Part shown: positions 25,059 to 33,999 of the stretch, piece after piece | Layout: the number at the start of each line of letters is the position of its first letter | Numbering within the stretch: the stretch's first letter is position 1 | Origin: Prosthecobacter debontii | GTDB lineage: Bacteria > Verrucomicrobiota > Verrucomicrobiia > Chthoniobacterales > Chthoniobacteraceae | Assembly: GCA_945905735.1 (NCBI GenBank) | Contig: CAMDQC010000038.1 | Span: forward strand, 1-37,417 | DNA length: 37,417 bases | Direction of reading: 5' to 3' | Position numbers and translations under genes: made by a program | The notes under the pieces: model-generated | Told to the model about the DNA's origin: nothing | Database searches by the model: none | What the model saw: only the letters and a program-made list of their open reading frames with translations

Positions 25059-26603
25059 ATGGCGCTCATGGAATCACACTACGACGTGGTGATTATCGGC
25101 GCTGCGCTCGCAGGGGCGAGCATGGGGCTGCTGCTCAAGCGAGCACGGCCCGAGACGCGTGTGCTCATTGTGGAGCGGAGTGATGCGTTTGATTTCAAAG
25201 TCGGCGAGAGCACGTCGGAGGTCGGCGCGGCATTCCTCACGCGGGTGCTCGGGCTGGGCTCGTGGATGGCGCGGGAGCAAATCGCTAAGAACGGTTTGCG
25301 CTTCTGGTTTCAAAAAGACGGGAACACGGACTTCGCCGCGTGCTCGGAGCTGGGGCCACGTCTGCAAGTGCGGCTCCCGGCGTTCCAGCTCGACCGCTCG
25401 ACGCTCGATACGCACGTCCTCACGCTGGCGGCGGAGGCGGGCTGCGAAGTGCGGCGTCCGGCCACGGTGCGGGAGATTGAGTTTGGCGGCGTGGGGAAGA
25501 ATCGACTGACGATTTCGGCGGGCGGTGAGTCGCTCACGGTGACGGCTGGCTGGGTCGTGGATGCGAGCGGAAAAGCGGCTGTCATCGCGAGAAAGCGCGG
25601 CACTTTAGAAATCCTGAAGGAGCATCCGACAAACTCGATGTGGTGCCGCTTTCGCGGCGTGCGGGACTTGGACGACGGCACACTGGCACAGCGGAGCGAG
25701 TGCTATCGCGACCGCGTCTGGGGCGTGCGTGCGACGGGGACGAATCACCTCACGGGCTACGGCTGGTGGGCGTGGATCATCCCACTACAGGGCGGAGAAG
25801 TGAGCGTGGGAATCACATGGGATCGCCGACTTTACGAACCGCCGAAAGTAGGGACGATCCCCGAGCGCCTCGTCGCTGCACTGAAAGGCCACGCGCTCGG
25901 AGCGTGGCTCATGGAGAATGCGACCGCTGTGACGGAAGACGCGCGCATTTACAGCCAGCTCGCGTATCGCAGCATGGAGGTGATGGGCGATGGCTGGGCG
26001 GCAGTCGGCGACGCGGCGGGGTTCATGGACCCACTTTACAGCCACGGCATCGACTTCATCGGCAACACCGTCTGCGCCGTCCGCGCCATCCTCCTTGATG
26101 CGCTGAATGGCGAATGCGTGAAGGCGCGCGGCGTGGACTACTCGCGGCAGTATCAGGCGAGTTTCATGAGATGGTTCGAGGCGCTCTATCTCGATAAATA
26201 CAAATACATCGGCGAGGCGGAGCTGATGCGTGCGGCGCTTTTCTTGGACATCGGCTCTTACTTCATCGGCCCCGTGCGGCTCATCTACAGCGACATGGAA
26301 AAAGAGTTCGCGCTGCTGCCCTACAACGGCCCCATCGGCGAGGCCGTGGGCAGGTTCATGCGCTTCTACAATCGGCGACTCGCCAAGCTCGCCGACATCC
26401 GCCGCAGCAAGGGAATCTGGGGACGGCGCAATGTCGGGCATCACGCCATTTTCTCCGAAACGTTCGTGCCCTCGCTCGCGGTGAACAAGCTCATCCGCCA
26501 CGGGATATGGCTCTGGATAAAATGCGAAGTCTCTACGTGGCTGGCTCCGAGTCGTGCGCCGGAGAGAGTCATCGTGCCCACCCCATCGGAGGCGCATAGT
26601 TGA
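25059..26603 (+). CDS. Flavin-dependent halogenase-like FAD oxidoreductase
   Basis: The Rossmann FAD site DVVIIGAALAGAS (residues 9-21) departs from GxGxxG at its second Gly. VGESTSE follows at 48-54, then the family motif WxWxIP as WAWIIP at 237-242, and GDAAGFMDPLYSHGIDF at 318-334. WxWxIP and the DP-[LF]-[FY]-S-x-G block are typical of flavin-dependent halogenases and their close non-halogenating relatives. The likely reaction is FADH2-dependent halogenation of an aromatic ring, possibly a carrier-bound one. A geranylgeranyl-reductase-like dehydrogenase is the alternative. The start may be the ATG at 25059 or at 25068. Its stop overlaps the start of the chorismatase gene. Confidence 0.8.
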   Translation: MALMESHYDVVIIGAALAGASMGLLLKRARPETRVLIVERSDAFDFKVGESTSEVGAAFLTRVLGLGSWMAREQIAKNGLRFWFQKDGNTDFAACSELGPRLQVRLPAFQLDRSTLDTHVLTLAAEAGCEVRRPATVREIEFGGVGKNRLTISAGGESLTVTAGWVVDASGKAAVIARKRGTLEILKEHPTNSMWCRFRGVRDLDDGTLAQRSECYRDRVWGVRATGTNHLTGYGWWAWIIPLQGGEVSVGITWDRRLYEPPKVGTIPERLVAALKGHALGAWLMENATAVTEDARIYSQLAYRSMEVMGDGWAAVGDAAGFMDPLYSHGIDFIGNTVCAVRAILLDALNGECVKARGVDYSRQYQASFMRWFEALYLDKYKYIGEAELMRAALFLDIGSYFIGPVRLIYSDMEKEFALLPYNGPIGEAVGRFMRFYNRRLAKLADIRRSKGIWGRRNVGHHAIFSETFVPSLAVNKLIRHGIWLWIKCEVSTWLAPSRAPERVIVPTPSEAHS

Positions 26604-27484
26604 GCACGATGCACTCGCTCACTTTTTCACCAAACGCGACCACTGCCACAGTGCGTCGAGCGGCAAGTGGAGTCGTGCTGGAAGTTCCAATGCCGCTGCA
26701 TTCCGGCCCGGCGACGGAGTGTATCTTTCGTGGTGAACGAGCGCAGAGAGTAGGGGCGTTCCAGCTCGTCGAGGACGACGAAATTCTCGCAGGTGCCGCC
26801 ATCGCGCCCGCGGGACTTTCTCCACGAGAAGCGGCGGCGTTTCTCTACGACGAGCTGTTCCGCGTCGTCGGCGAACGGCAGCTCTGCCGGGTCTGGAACT
26901 ACATCCCGGGCATCAACGAACTCCGCGACGGCGAAGAGAACTATCGAGAGTTTAACGCCGGGCGGCTCGACGCATTTCGCCAGCACTACGGCGCAGACTT
27001 CCGCCCACGCCTGCCCGCCGCTTCCGCCCTCGGCACATGCGGTGGCGAGATGGCGCTGGCCTTTTTCGCGGGCCGCGAAACTCCCATCCACTTCGAGAAT
27101 CCCGAGCAAGTCCCCGCGTGCGATTACCCGAAGGACTACGGCGCGCAACCGCCCGCTTTTGCCCGTGGCACCCGGTTGGGCACACGCTGGTTTCTGGCCG
27201 GGACGGCGAGCATCAAGGGTCACCTCACCCTCGGCCAGACGTGCGCCGAGCAAGTCCGACTCACCCTCGGCAACATTCTCGTTATGGAGCGCACGATGGG
27301 CCTGCCAGCAGACGTGCAGAGCGCGTGGAAAGTCTTCGTCCGCAACGCCGCCGACCTCGCCGAGTGCCGCGCCGCATTTGAAAAAGCATATCCGCACGCG
27401 ATGGAGCGCACCATGTTTCTGCACGCCGACGTTTGCCGCAGCGAGCTACTCGTGGAGATCGAAGCTGTGTATTCCTCGGAGTAG
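26600..27484 (+). CDS. Chorismatase of the FkbO/Hyg5/XanB2 family
   Basis: The enzyme removes pyruvate from chorismate, giving 3-hydroxybenzoate (XanB2/Hyg5 type) or a dihydrodiol (FkbO type). Family blocks are in order: CRVWNYIPGINE (97-107), EFNAGRLDAF (117-126), PAASALGTCG (139-148), HFENPEQVPACDYP (164-177), FLAGTASIKGH (198-208) and HADVCRSELLVEIEAV near the end. The start is a TTG at 26600 overlapping the halogenase stop (TTGA), with an ATG at 26609 as alternative. The length of 294 is slightly below the usual 330-345, mainly at the N-terminus. The product class cannot be set from sequence. The neighbour suggests an aromatic acid that is then halogenated. Confidence 0.85.
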   Translation: MSTMHSLTFSPNATTATVRRAASGVVLEVPMPLHSGPATECIFRGERAQRVGAFQLVEDDEILAGAAIAPAGLSPREAAAFLYDELFRVVGERQLCRVWNYIPGINELRDGEENYREFNAGRLDAFRQHYGADFRPRLPAASALGTCGGEMALAFFAGRETPIHFENPEQVPACDYPKDYGAQPPAFARGTRLGTRWFLAGTASIKGHLTLGQTCAEQVRLTLGNILVMERTMGLPADVQSAWKVFVRNAADLAECRAAFEKAYPHAMERTMFLHADVCRSELLVEIEAVYSSE

Positions 27485-27526
27485 AATTGCTCTCGCAACC
27501 CCTCCCGGCATGTCTATCGTGCCGCG

Positions 27527-29566
27527 ATGAAATCGCGCCGATTCGCCTTCTTTCCAGATTTTCAGCCTTGGAGCATGGTCGCTCTCTTTTTAATCGGCAC
27601 CGTGCATTGGTGTGCGGCGGCTTCTGCGGATGAGGGAGATTTTTCGCCCGCTGCGGTGAAGCGCGGAAAGGAGGCGACGGTGATGGTGGACCTTGGGAAA
27701 AACGGGAGCGGCACGGGCTTTCTCGTCCATGCTTCGGGCATCTTCGTCACGAATCGCCACGTCGTCGAACGTGCCCCTGCCGGGAAGCCGGTGACGCTCG
27801 TGCTGAACTCGGGCGAAGAAACGCAGCGGCGCGTTCCAGCGCGGGTGATTCTCCTTTCCGAAGACGAAGACCTTGCGCTGCTCAAGACCGATGAGCCGCT
27901 GAAAATCGAGCCGCTGCGCCTCGCCGATGGAGCGGCGCTCGCCGAACTTTCGCGCATCGCGGTGCTCGGCTATCCGTTTGGGAAAATGCTCGCCACCGGC
28001 GGCGACCAATCGCCCGCGATCAGCATCAACGCAGGCCGCGTGAGTGCGCTGAGAAAAGACGGCGGCGTGCTGGAGCGCATCCAACTCGACGCCGCGACGA
28101 ACCCCGGAAATTCCGGCGGTCCCGTCATGACGGCGGATGGCGGCGTGGTCGGTGTCGTCGTTTCCAGCATCCGCGGTGCGAATGTAAATTTCGCGATTCC
28201 CGTCCGGCATGTGAAAAAGCTCATCGCACAACCGGTGCTGTCGATGCGGGTGCCGGAGATGCCATTTTCCAAGCGCGCGGAAGTGCAGGAATTTGAATTG
28301 GAAATCGTCCCGACGACGCCCGTTGCCGAGGGTTCGGAATTGGTCGTGCATTTCGGCGAAGCCGCGAAACGCCGCTCGTTTACTGCGGAGAAAAAGGACG
28401 GGAAATATCGCATCAAAGCAGCGCCGCTGGAGCCATCGCCCCCTTTGCACCTGTGGCTCACGGCGCAAGTCGGCGTCTTGCGCTTCCGGGCAAATGTGAA
28501 CGACTGCCCGGTGAAAATCGGCGGAAAGACCGTTCAACTCTCGGAGATTCGGAACATGGTGACCGAGGGCAAAATCGTGAAGACAACGCTGGGTCGCTTC
28601 GACGAAGAGCGCGGGCAATTTGAAGTCGTCGATGGCAGACCGACCGAACTGCCGACGCTGCAAAGCCAGATCAATGATGCGACGGTGGATTTTGAAAAAG
28701 CGACGAGCCTCAATATCTCCGCTTACGACCTTGGAACGCTGAATATTCCATACGAACTCGAGCTGAAAACGAAAGGACGCGTGGTGGCTTCGGCGCGTGG
28801 CCGCATTCCACTGACGAACCCGCCTGCGGGGTTGCAGCAGGATGAACGAAATAGCAGTTCCGGCATGAATTTCGGAAGGATGTTCCGGCGCTCGCGGAGC
28901 ATGGGTGCGCCGGACCAAGAGTTGGATTTATTGACCATCTACTTTCTGAAAGACGACGTGAAATCCGGCACTTGGGAGCGCAACAAAGGAAAAGGATTGG
29001 AGACGAAAGCGGTGCCCGCCGCGTGGTGCGAGAGCCCGGTGATACCGAGTCGCGATTACGACCTGGAGCTGGAGTTCGTGCCGAGCCGAAATGCGGAGGG
29101 CGAATTGCTCATCCATCTCCCCATCGGGCGCACTCACGCGATGCTCCGACTCAACGGTTCGGCGAAGGGATTTGCAAAGCTGGACCTCGCCGGGCAGACG
29201 CAAGACGGGAGCGGAGAGGTGACGATTCCGCCGTTTGAAAAAGGCAAGGAACTCGGCGTGAACGTCTCCGTCGCTACGCAAGGCGAGAACGTGCGAATCT
29301 TCGCGCAGGTGGGCGAAGCCGCGCCGCTGATGTGGATGGGTAAATTGAAAAATCTCGCCGAACCCAAGCTCGCGAATATCGCCGCAGACCGTGTCGCCAT
29401 AGGCCATGCGGGCCTCGCGATGTTGCTGAAAACATTCACGATTTCCGCGCCGGACGGATCGCTGCGAGTCTTGCGCGAGTGGCTCTCAGACCACCATCCC
29501 GACAGCCCGCAACTGGTCGCCGCCTGGGAGCTGAACTACCCGTGGACCGGCGACGGAGAAGGATAA
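27527..29566 (+). CDS. Trypsin-like (S1C/HtrA-type) protease, N-terminal part of a gene with an internal deletion
   Basis: A hydrophobic segment (WSMVALFLIGTVHWCAAASA) acts as signal or anchor. The serine-protease domain spans about 45-235, with His78 (FVTNRHVV), Asp115 (SEDEDLALLK) and Ser196 (TNPGNSGGPV), so the triad is complete. There is no PDZ domain. Instead, about 400 residues of beta-rich sequence follow, ending LVAAWELN, which looks like the first strand of a LamG-type lectin domain. The frame stops at 29566, while the next frame starts mid-LamG (KALRFYVNG). It likely acts in the envelope. The substrates are unknown. Confidence 0.85.
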   Translation: MKSRRFAFFPDFQPWSMVALFLIGTVHWCAAASADEGDFSPAAVKRGKEATVMVDLGKNGSGTGFLVHASGIFVTNRHVVERAPAGKPVTLVLNSGEETQRRVPARVILLSEDEDLALLKTDEPLKIEPLRLADGAALAELSRIAVLGYPFGKMLATGGDQSPAISINAGRVSALRKDGGVLERIQLDAATNPGNSGGPVMTADGGVVGVVVSSIRGANVNFAIPVRHVKKLIAQPVLSMRVPEMPFSKRAEVQEFELEIVPTTPVAEGSELVVHFGEAAKRRSFTAEKKDGKYRIKAAPLEPSPPLHLWLTAQVGVLRFRANVNDCPVKIGGKTVQLSEIRNMVTEGKIVKTTLGRFDEERGQFEVVDGRPTELPTLQSQINDATVDFEKATSLNISAYDLGTLNIPYELELKTKGRVVASARGRIPLTNPPAGLQQDERNSSSGMNFGRMFRRSRSMGAPDQELDLLTIYFLKDDVKSGTWERNKGKGLETKAVPAAWCESPVIPSRDYDLELEFVPSRNAEGELLIHLPIGRTHAMLRLNGSAKGFAKLDLAGQTQDGSGEVTIPPFEKGKELGVNVSVATQGENVRIFAQVGEAAPLMWMGKLKNLAEPKLANIAADRVAIGHAGLAMLLKTFTISAPDGSLRVLREWLSDHHPDSPQLVAAWELNYPWTGDGEG

Positions 29567-30368
29567 AAACAAGGCGCTGCGGTTTTACGTCAATGGCAAC
29601 GAAGTCGGGAGCGGGTTTAGCAACGTCATCGGCGATCACGAGCGTCTGGCGTTTGGCACGATGTATGGCTCCAGCCGCACCAGTCCCGCCGAGCCAAAGG
29701 ATGTCGCGGTGGAAAACAAGCAGTTCGCCGGGCTCCTCGACAAAATCCAAGTCTTCAACGAAGCGCGCAGTGCCGGGACCGTGAAAATCCTCTCGGGCGG
29801 GCATTACAAAGCCGCCGTGCCCGCGCCGCCGGCGATGCTCGATGTGGCGCTGGCACTGCGGCTCAAGGCGGCGATTGATGGGAAGACGCTCCAGCGGCTC
29901 GGGCCGACCGGATCGACCACGCGGGATACCTCGAAAGAGGGCGAAGGCTGGACCGATCTGCCCAAAGCCGGTTCGCTTCTCGTGGGGTTCGAATACAACA
30001 ATGGAACGTGGAAAAACGCGCCGATGGTGAAGGCGCTTCTCCCCATCTTCCTGACGCCCGCCGGCATTGTCTCGGGCAAGGCGCGCGGCGTGCCACACAA
30101 GGCCAATGAATACAAGACCATCAAAGCGAAAGAAGGCTACGCCGTGAGCGGGCTGATCGTGAACCCCGGCGCAGAACGGCTCGGCGGTTTCCAAGTGATC
30201 TTCGCCAAGATAGGTTCGGAAAAACCCGAGACGTATAAAAGCGAATGGATCGGCGGTGAACTAAAGGAAGGTGCAGTGACTCTCGGCGGTGACGGAAAGC
30301 TGGGAGTCGGAGTCTTCGGCATCTCTGGCGCTGACGTAGCTTCCATCGGATTGATCGTAGCACCGTAG
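29562..30368 (+). CDS. C-terminal part of the protease protein (half LamG domain plus terminal beta domain), out of frame
   Basis: The frame is open from 29535 and has no start codon of its own before 29661. It begins DKNKALRFYVNGNEVGSGF, the middle of a LamG/concanavalin-like domain, and continues to LLDKIQVFNEARSAG, the usual end of such domains. The last 170 residues form a beta-rich domain (KAKEGYAVSGLIVNPGAERLGGFQVIF, then TLGGDGKLGVGVFG). It is the natural continuation of the protease gene, but in the +1 frame. It is probably not translated by itself unless the lesion is a sequencing error. Confidence 0.7.
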   Translation, partial: DKNKALRFYVNGNEVGSGFSNVIGDHERLAFGTMYGSSRTSPAEPKDVAVENKQFAGLLDKIQVFNEARSAGTVKILSGGHYKAAVPAPPAMLDVALALRLKAAIDGKTLQRLGPTGSTTRDTSKEGEGWTDLPKAGSLLVGFEYNNGTWKNAPMVKALLPIFLTPAGIVSGKARGVPHKANEYKTIKAKEGYAVSGLIVNPGAERLGGFQVIFAKIGSEKPETYKSEWIGGELKEGAVTLGGDGKLGVGVFGISGADVASIGLIVAP

Positions 30369-30412
30369 GGGAACTGCTCGCTTTGTCCCTGCTGCCTCGC
30401 TAAATCGCCCGC

Positions 30413-31453
30413 ATGAGTCTCGAAAAAGTCGTCGTCGTCGGAGCCAGCGGATATGCTGGCGAGGAGTTGGTCCGTTTGCTGATCCGCCATCCGCAGATCG
30501 AGCTTGCCGCCGTCACATCGCGGCAGGCTGTGGGGCAGACGCTCGGTAGTGTGTTCCCGAAGTTTGCGGGGATGCGGTATGCGGATTTGAAATTCACGGA
30601 CTCCACGGTGGAGAGCATCCTCGCGACAGGCGCGAAGATTGTTTTCCTCGCGCTGCCGCACGGCGTGTCTGCGGAGTTTGCCGTCCCGCTCGTCGCGGCT
30701 GGGTGCAAGGTCATAGACCTGAGCGCCGACTTCCGACTGCGCGACGCTGCGGTGTACGAGGAGTTCTACGGGCAGAAACACCCCGCACCCGAACTGCTCC
30801 CGGGGGCGGTGTATGGGCTGCCGGAGATTCGGCGTGCGGAGATTCCCGGTGCGTCGCTCATCGCGTGCCCTGGGTGCTACCCCACGAGTATTTTGGTCCC
30901 GCTCATCCCGCTCGTCCGGCGGCAGCTCATCAAGCCGCAGAGCATCTGCGTCTTTAGCATGAGCGGCGTGAGCGGCGCGGGCCGGACGGCAAAAATCGAA
31001 TACCTCTTCGCCGAGTGCAACGAATCCGTCCGCGCCTACGGCATCCCGAAACACCGGCATCTTTCGGAGGTCGAGCAGGAGCTTTCGCTGGCGGCGGGAG
31101 AGCGAGTGATGATCAATTTCACCCCTCACCTCATCCCGGTAAATCGCGGCATCCACACGACCATCTACGCGGCACCGGCGGACGGCGTGGAGCCGTTCCA
31201 CTTTACCAACGCCTACGCGGAAGACTACGGCGCGGCGAAGTTCGTCCGCGTGCTCGGCGACAGCGGCGCGCTGCCGGATACGAAGAATGTCGTCTCCACA
31301 AACTTCGTGGACATCGCGTGGCGGCACGACCCGCGCACGGGGCGCGTCATCCTCCTGAGCGCCGAGGACAACCTCACAAAAGGCACCGCTGGCCAAGGCG
31401 TGCAGTGCATGAACCTCATCTGCGGCTGGCCGGAGGAGACGGGGCTTTTCTAG
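30413..31453 (+). CDS. argC: N-acetyl-gamma-glutamyl-phosphate reductase
   Basis: ArgC makes N-acetylglutamate semialdehyde using NADPH, the third step of arginine and ornithine synthesis, in the cytoplasm. The NADP-binding GASGYAGEEL is at residues 10-19. ALPHGVS follows at about 80, and the catalytic cysteine is Cys155 in ACPGCYPTS. Conserved GVSGAGR and HRH segments come after it. At 346 residues it has family length. The gene begins 44 bases after the protease remnant, in the same direction. argG is about 20 kb away on the same strand. Confidence 0.97.
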   Translation: MSLEKVVVVGASGYAGEELVRLLIRHPQIELAAVTSRQAVGQTLGSVFPKFAGMRYADLKFTDSTVESILATGAKIVFLALPHGVSAEFAVPLVAAGCKVIDLSADFRLRDAAVYEEFYGQKHPAPELLPGAVYGLPEIRRAEIPGASLIACPGCYPTSILVPLIPLVRRQLIKPQSICVFSMSGVSGAGRTAKIEYLFAECNESVRAYGIPKHRHLSEVEQELSLAAGERVMINFTPHLIPVNRGIHTTIYAAPADGVEPFHFTNAYAEDYGAAKFVRVLGDSGALPDTKNVVSTNFVDIAWRHDPRTGRVILLSAEDNLTKGTAGQGVQCMNLICGWPEETGLF

Positions 31454-31460
31454 GCGCGGG

Positions 31461-32615
31461 ATGCTGCTCATCACGATCTTCCTGCTCGGCGGCATGGCGA
31501 CGCTGCTCGCGAACTTCGCCGTGTGGCGCAGCCTCGCGCCTGCGCCGGTGCCGGTGGATGCGCCGATGATTTCCGTGCTCATCCCCGCGCGGAATGAGGC
31601 GCGCAACATCGAGGACTGCGTGGGCTCGCTCCTGCGGCAGGCTTACCCGAACTACGAACTCATCGTCATGGACGATCAATCGGACGACGGCACAGGCGAG
31701 ATCGTCGAGCGGCTTTTCGCGGAGCATCCGGGAGTAAAGACGCGGCTGCTGCGCGGGAGCACACTGCCCGAAGGCTGGACGGGAAAGGGCTGGGCCTGCC
31801 ACCAGCTCGCGGCGGCGAGCAGCGGTGAGTTCCTCTTTTTTACCGATGCCGATACCACGCACGCGCCGGGCCTGCTGGCTGCGGCGGTGGCTCACGCGCA
31901 GGAGACTCGGGCGAGCTTGCTGTCGGCGTGGCCGCGACTTTTGACGGGGACTATCGGCGAAATGCTCGTCGTCCCTGCGATTGCGCTCGTCGGACTCACG
32001 ATGGTGCATCACTGGCTGGTCGCGCTGCTTCAGCGATGGCCCGCGCTGGCGAAGCGGCTGGGCTCGCGGGTGACGCGGGTGCTGGGCGGCGCAAACGGGC
32101 AGTTTATGTTTTTCACGCGAGCCGCTTACGACGCCATCGGCGGGCACGCTTCGGTGAAGTCGCATGTCGTGGAAGACGTGGCGCTCGGTCGCGAAATCAC
32201 GGCGCGGATCGGCGAGGGGATGCGGCTCATCAACTGCGACTCGGTGCGCTTCTCCACGGTGCGGATGTATCGCTCGTTCGGGGAAAGTTGGGATGGCTTT
32301 TCCAAGAACCTTCGCGCCGCGTTCGACCGGCAGCGCGTGTTGTTCTGGATGTTCGTCGTCTCCCTTTTCTTTGGATGGCTGTTGCCGTCGGTGATGTGGA
32401 CTTGGGATGCCGGGAAGCTCGCACTTTGCAACGCCCTCCTCGTCTGGGCGCTGCGCTGGCTCGTGACGCTGCGGCTGCGCATGTCGCTCCTCTCGGCGCT
32501 GCTGCATCCAGCCTCCATCGCCGTATTCATCGGCATCGCGCTGAATAGCTGGCGTCTCTCCCACGGCAAAGGAGTGACGTGGAAAGGGCGGACGTATCGC
32601 CCGGATATTGGGTGA
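31461..32615 (+). CDS. Membrane-bound family 2 glycosyltransferase (CrtQ/HpnB-like)
   Basis: An N-terminal membrane helix (LLITIFLLGGMATLLANFAVW) anchors a GT-A domain. Its nucleotide-sugar binding ISVLIPARNEARNIEDCV is at 37-54, VMDDQSDDGTGE is at 69-80 and the DAD motif, in FFTDADT, is at 129-131. An acidic VVEDVALG and an Arg-rich YRSFGESWDGFSKN follow. Two or three C-terminal helices lie at about 290-370. This layout is shared with transferases that act on carotenoid or hopanoid-type lipids. The acceptor is unknown. It starts 7 bases after argC, and its stop lies one base from that of the convergent gene at 32617. Confidence 0.85.
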   Translation: MLLITIFLLGGMATLLANFAVWRSLAPAPVPVDAPMISVLIPARNEARNIEDCVGSLLRQAYPNYELIVMDDQSDDGTGEIVERLFAEHPGVKTRLLRGSTLPEGWTGKGWACHQLAAASSGEFLFFTDADTTHAPGLLAAAVAHAQETRASLLSAWPRLLTGTIGEMLVVPAIALVGLTMVHHWLVALLQRWPALAKRLGSRVTRVLGGANGQFMFFTRAAYDAIGGHASVKSHVVEDVALGREITARIGEGMRLINCDSVRFSTVRMYRSFGESWDGFSKNLRAAFDRQRVLFWMFVVSLFFGWLLPSVMWTWDAGKLALCNALLVWALRWLVTLRLRMSLLSALLHPASIAVFIGIALNSWRLSHGKGVTWKGRTYRPDIG

Positions 32616-32616
32616 G

Positions 32617-33726
32617 CTACTTCGCCTCCGGCGGAAGCGGCGGGAGCGGGTTTTCCTGCGGCACGTCTGGAGCGGTCGGCGGCGCTATGGGCGCGGCGTC
32701 TTCAGTCGCGGGAGCTTCGGGCTTTGCGCCTTTGGCTTCTGCGTCGAGGTCATCGACGGATTTCCAGCCATTCGCGGCGGCGAGCTTCTCTGCGAGGCGT
32801 AGCGGCCATTCGGGGTTCTTGAAGTAATCGGGCAGCGTCACCCGGAGGTCCTTCGATGCGGAAAGAAACTGGTCGTATTGCTCCGAGAACTTCTCGGCGA
32901 GGCCGGGATAGCGGCGCGTGGCCTCTTGTTGCGCCAGCTCGTTCAGTTGTTTGAAATTATACCGCACCATCGCAAAGTCCGAGCTCACCGTGGCGGTATC
33001 CTGTCCCGCTTTGAATGTGTAAACTCCGTCCTGAAGCGTCGTGAATTCATACTTGTCGCCCTTTTTAATGAGGAAACGCCGACCGCCGATATTGATTTCT
33101 GTGTCATCGGTAATCTCGATCACTTTCTTTGCAGTTCCCGGCGGAGGCGGGACCATGAGTTCGCGGACGATGTTGTCCTCGGGGGCTTTGTTCACGACTT
33201 TCGCGGGCTCTATACTTGGCGGTGGTTCGTCGGGGGTGACGGGGGCGGGCGGTGCCGTCTTGCTGGTCAAGGGCGGTGGTGGCGCAACGTCGAGTTTTGG
33301 CGCAGGTTTCTCGTCGCTCAGGCGATCTTGGGCGAGGCGTTCCAAGCTGCTGAATCCTCGCTCCACAAGCGGGATGGCGGCTCCGAAGAGCACGACGACG
33401 GTGAGGGCGAGAAAGACGCCGTGGCGCTGGCGGAGGATGCGCATCGTGTAGAGCAGCCAGATGATGCCGAACGTGCCGAGACTGGCCACGACTGTGCTCG
33501 CCGCGTTGCCGCCGGAAACAATGCTCGCGAACCGATACGCGCAAAATGCTGCGACGAGAAAGATGACGCCCCACGCGAGATTGCGCGGGCCCACAGCGCG
33601 CTCGGGCGTTTGCGGCACGTCCACGTAGCGTGTCTTAGATTCTGGTGCGCGGCGTGCGGCGCTTTCGCTGGTCGGTGGTTGAAACGGCACGGTGCGTGAA
33701 TCGTCTTCTGGATACTCGGATGGCAT
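32617..33726 (-). CDS. Proline-rich membrane protein of unknown function
   Basis: The start at 33726 (MPSEYPEDDSRTVPF) gives 369 residues. The open frame further upstream has no protein character. Two membrane helices lie at about 49-70 (LAWGVIFLVAAFCAYRFASIV) and 74-97, with a third at about 103-120. A long Pro/Ala linker (APPPPLTSKTAPPAPVTPDEPPPS) spans about 145-190, and a mixed soluble domain at 200-330 precedes a second Pro/Ala tail (PTAPDVPQENPLPPLPPEAK). The linker resembles those that cross the periplasm or peptidoglycan. No family recognised. Confidence 0.65.
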   Translation of the reverse strand: MPSEYPEDDSRTVPFQPPTSESAARRAPESKTRYVDVPQTPERAVGPRNLAWGVIFLVAAFCAYRFASIVSGGNAASTVVASLGTFGIIWLLYTMRILRQRHGVFLALTVVVLFGAAIPLVERGFSSLERLAQDRLSDEKPAPKLDVAPPPPLTSKTAPPAPVTPDEPPPSIEPAKVVNKAPEDNIVRELMVPPPPGTAKKVIEITDDTEINIGGRRFLIKKGDKYEFTTLQDGVYTFKAGQDTATVSSDFAMVRYNFKQLNELAQQEATRRYPGLAEKFSEQYDQFLSASKDLRVTLPDYFKNPEWPLRLAEKLAAANGWKSVDDLDAEAKGAKPEAPATEDAAPIAPPTAPDVPQENPLPPLPPEAK

Positions 33727-33999
33727 GGTTCGGACCGCGCACCTTGCCACAGAAGCGAGCGTTGTCGCGCTCAATCTCGGCGTTTCTTCGCGACCCCATT
33801 GCGCCGTGCTCCCCGCGACACAAACCAACCTCCGAACCCGAGCAAGCGGCGCAAAAAGCCAGCGCACCTGCCTCACACAACCGCACTCAAAAACCGGACC
33901 GGTGGAGCGCGTGAGGGCTGTAAGCCCTTTTACGCGACAACCGTGATGACACTGCGGCTTCGCACGGATGCCATCAGAAAAGTTTAGGCGGCGTGGGTT

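Noticed and set aside
30137-31609. Long antisense open frame over argC (about 490 codons)
   Set aside because: It is a shadow of argC and neighbouring genes, with no motif and a composition typical of antisense frames in GC-rich DNA.
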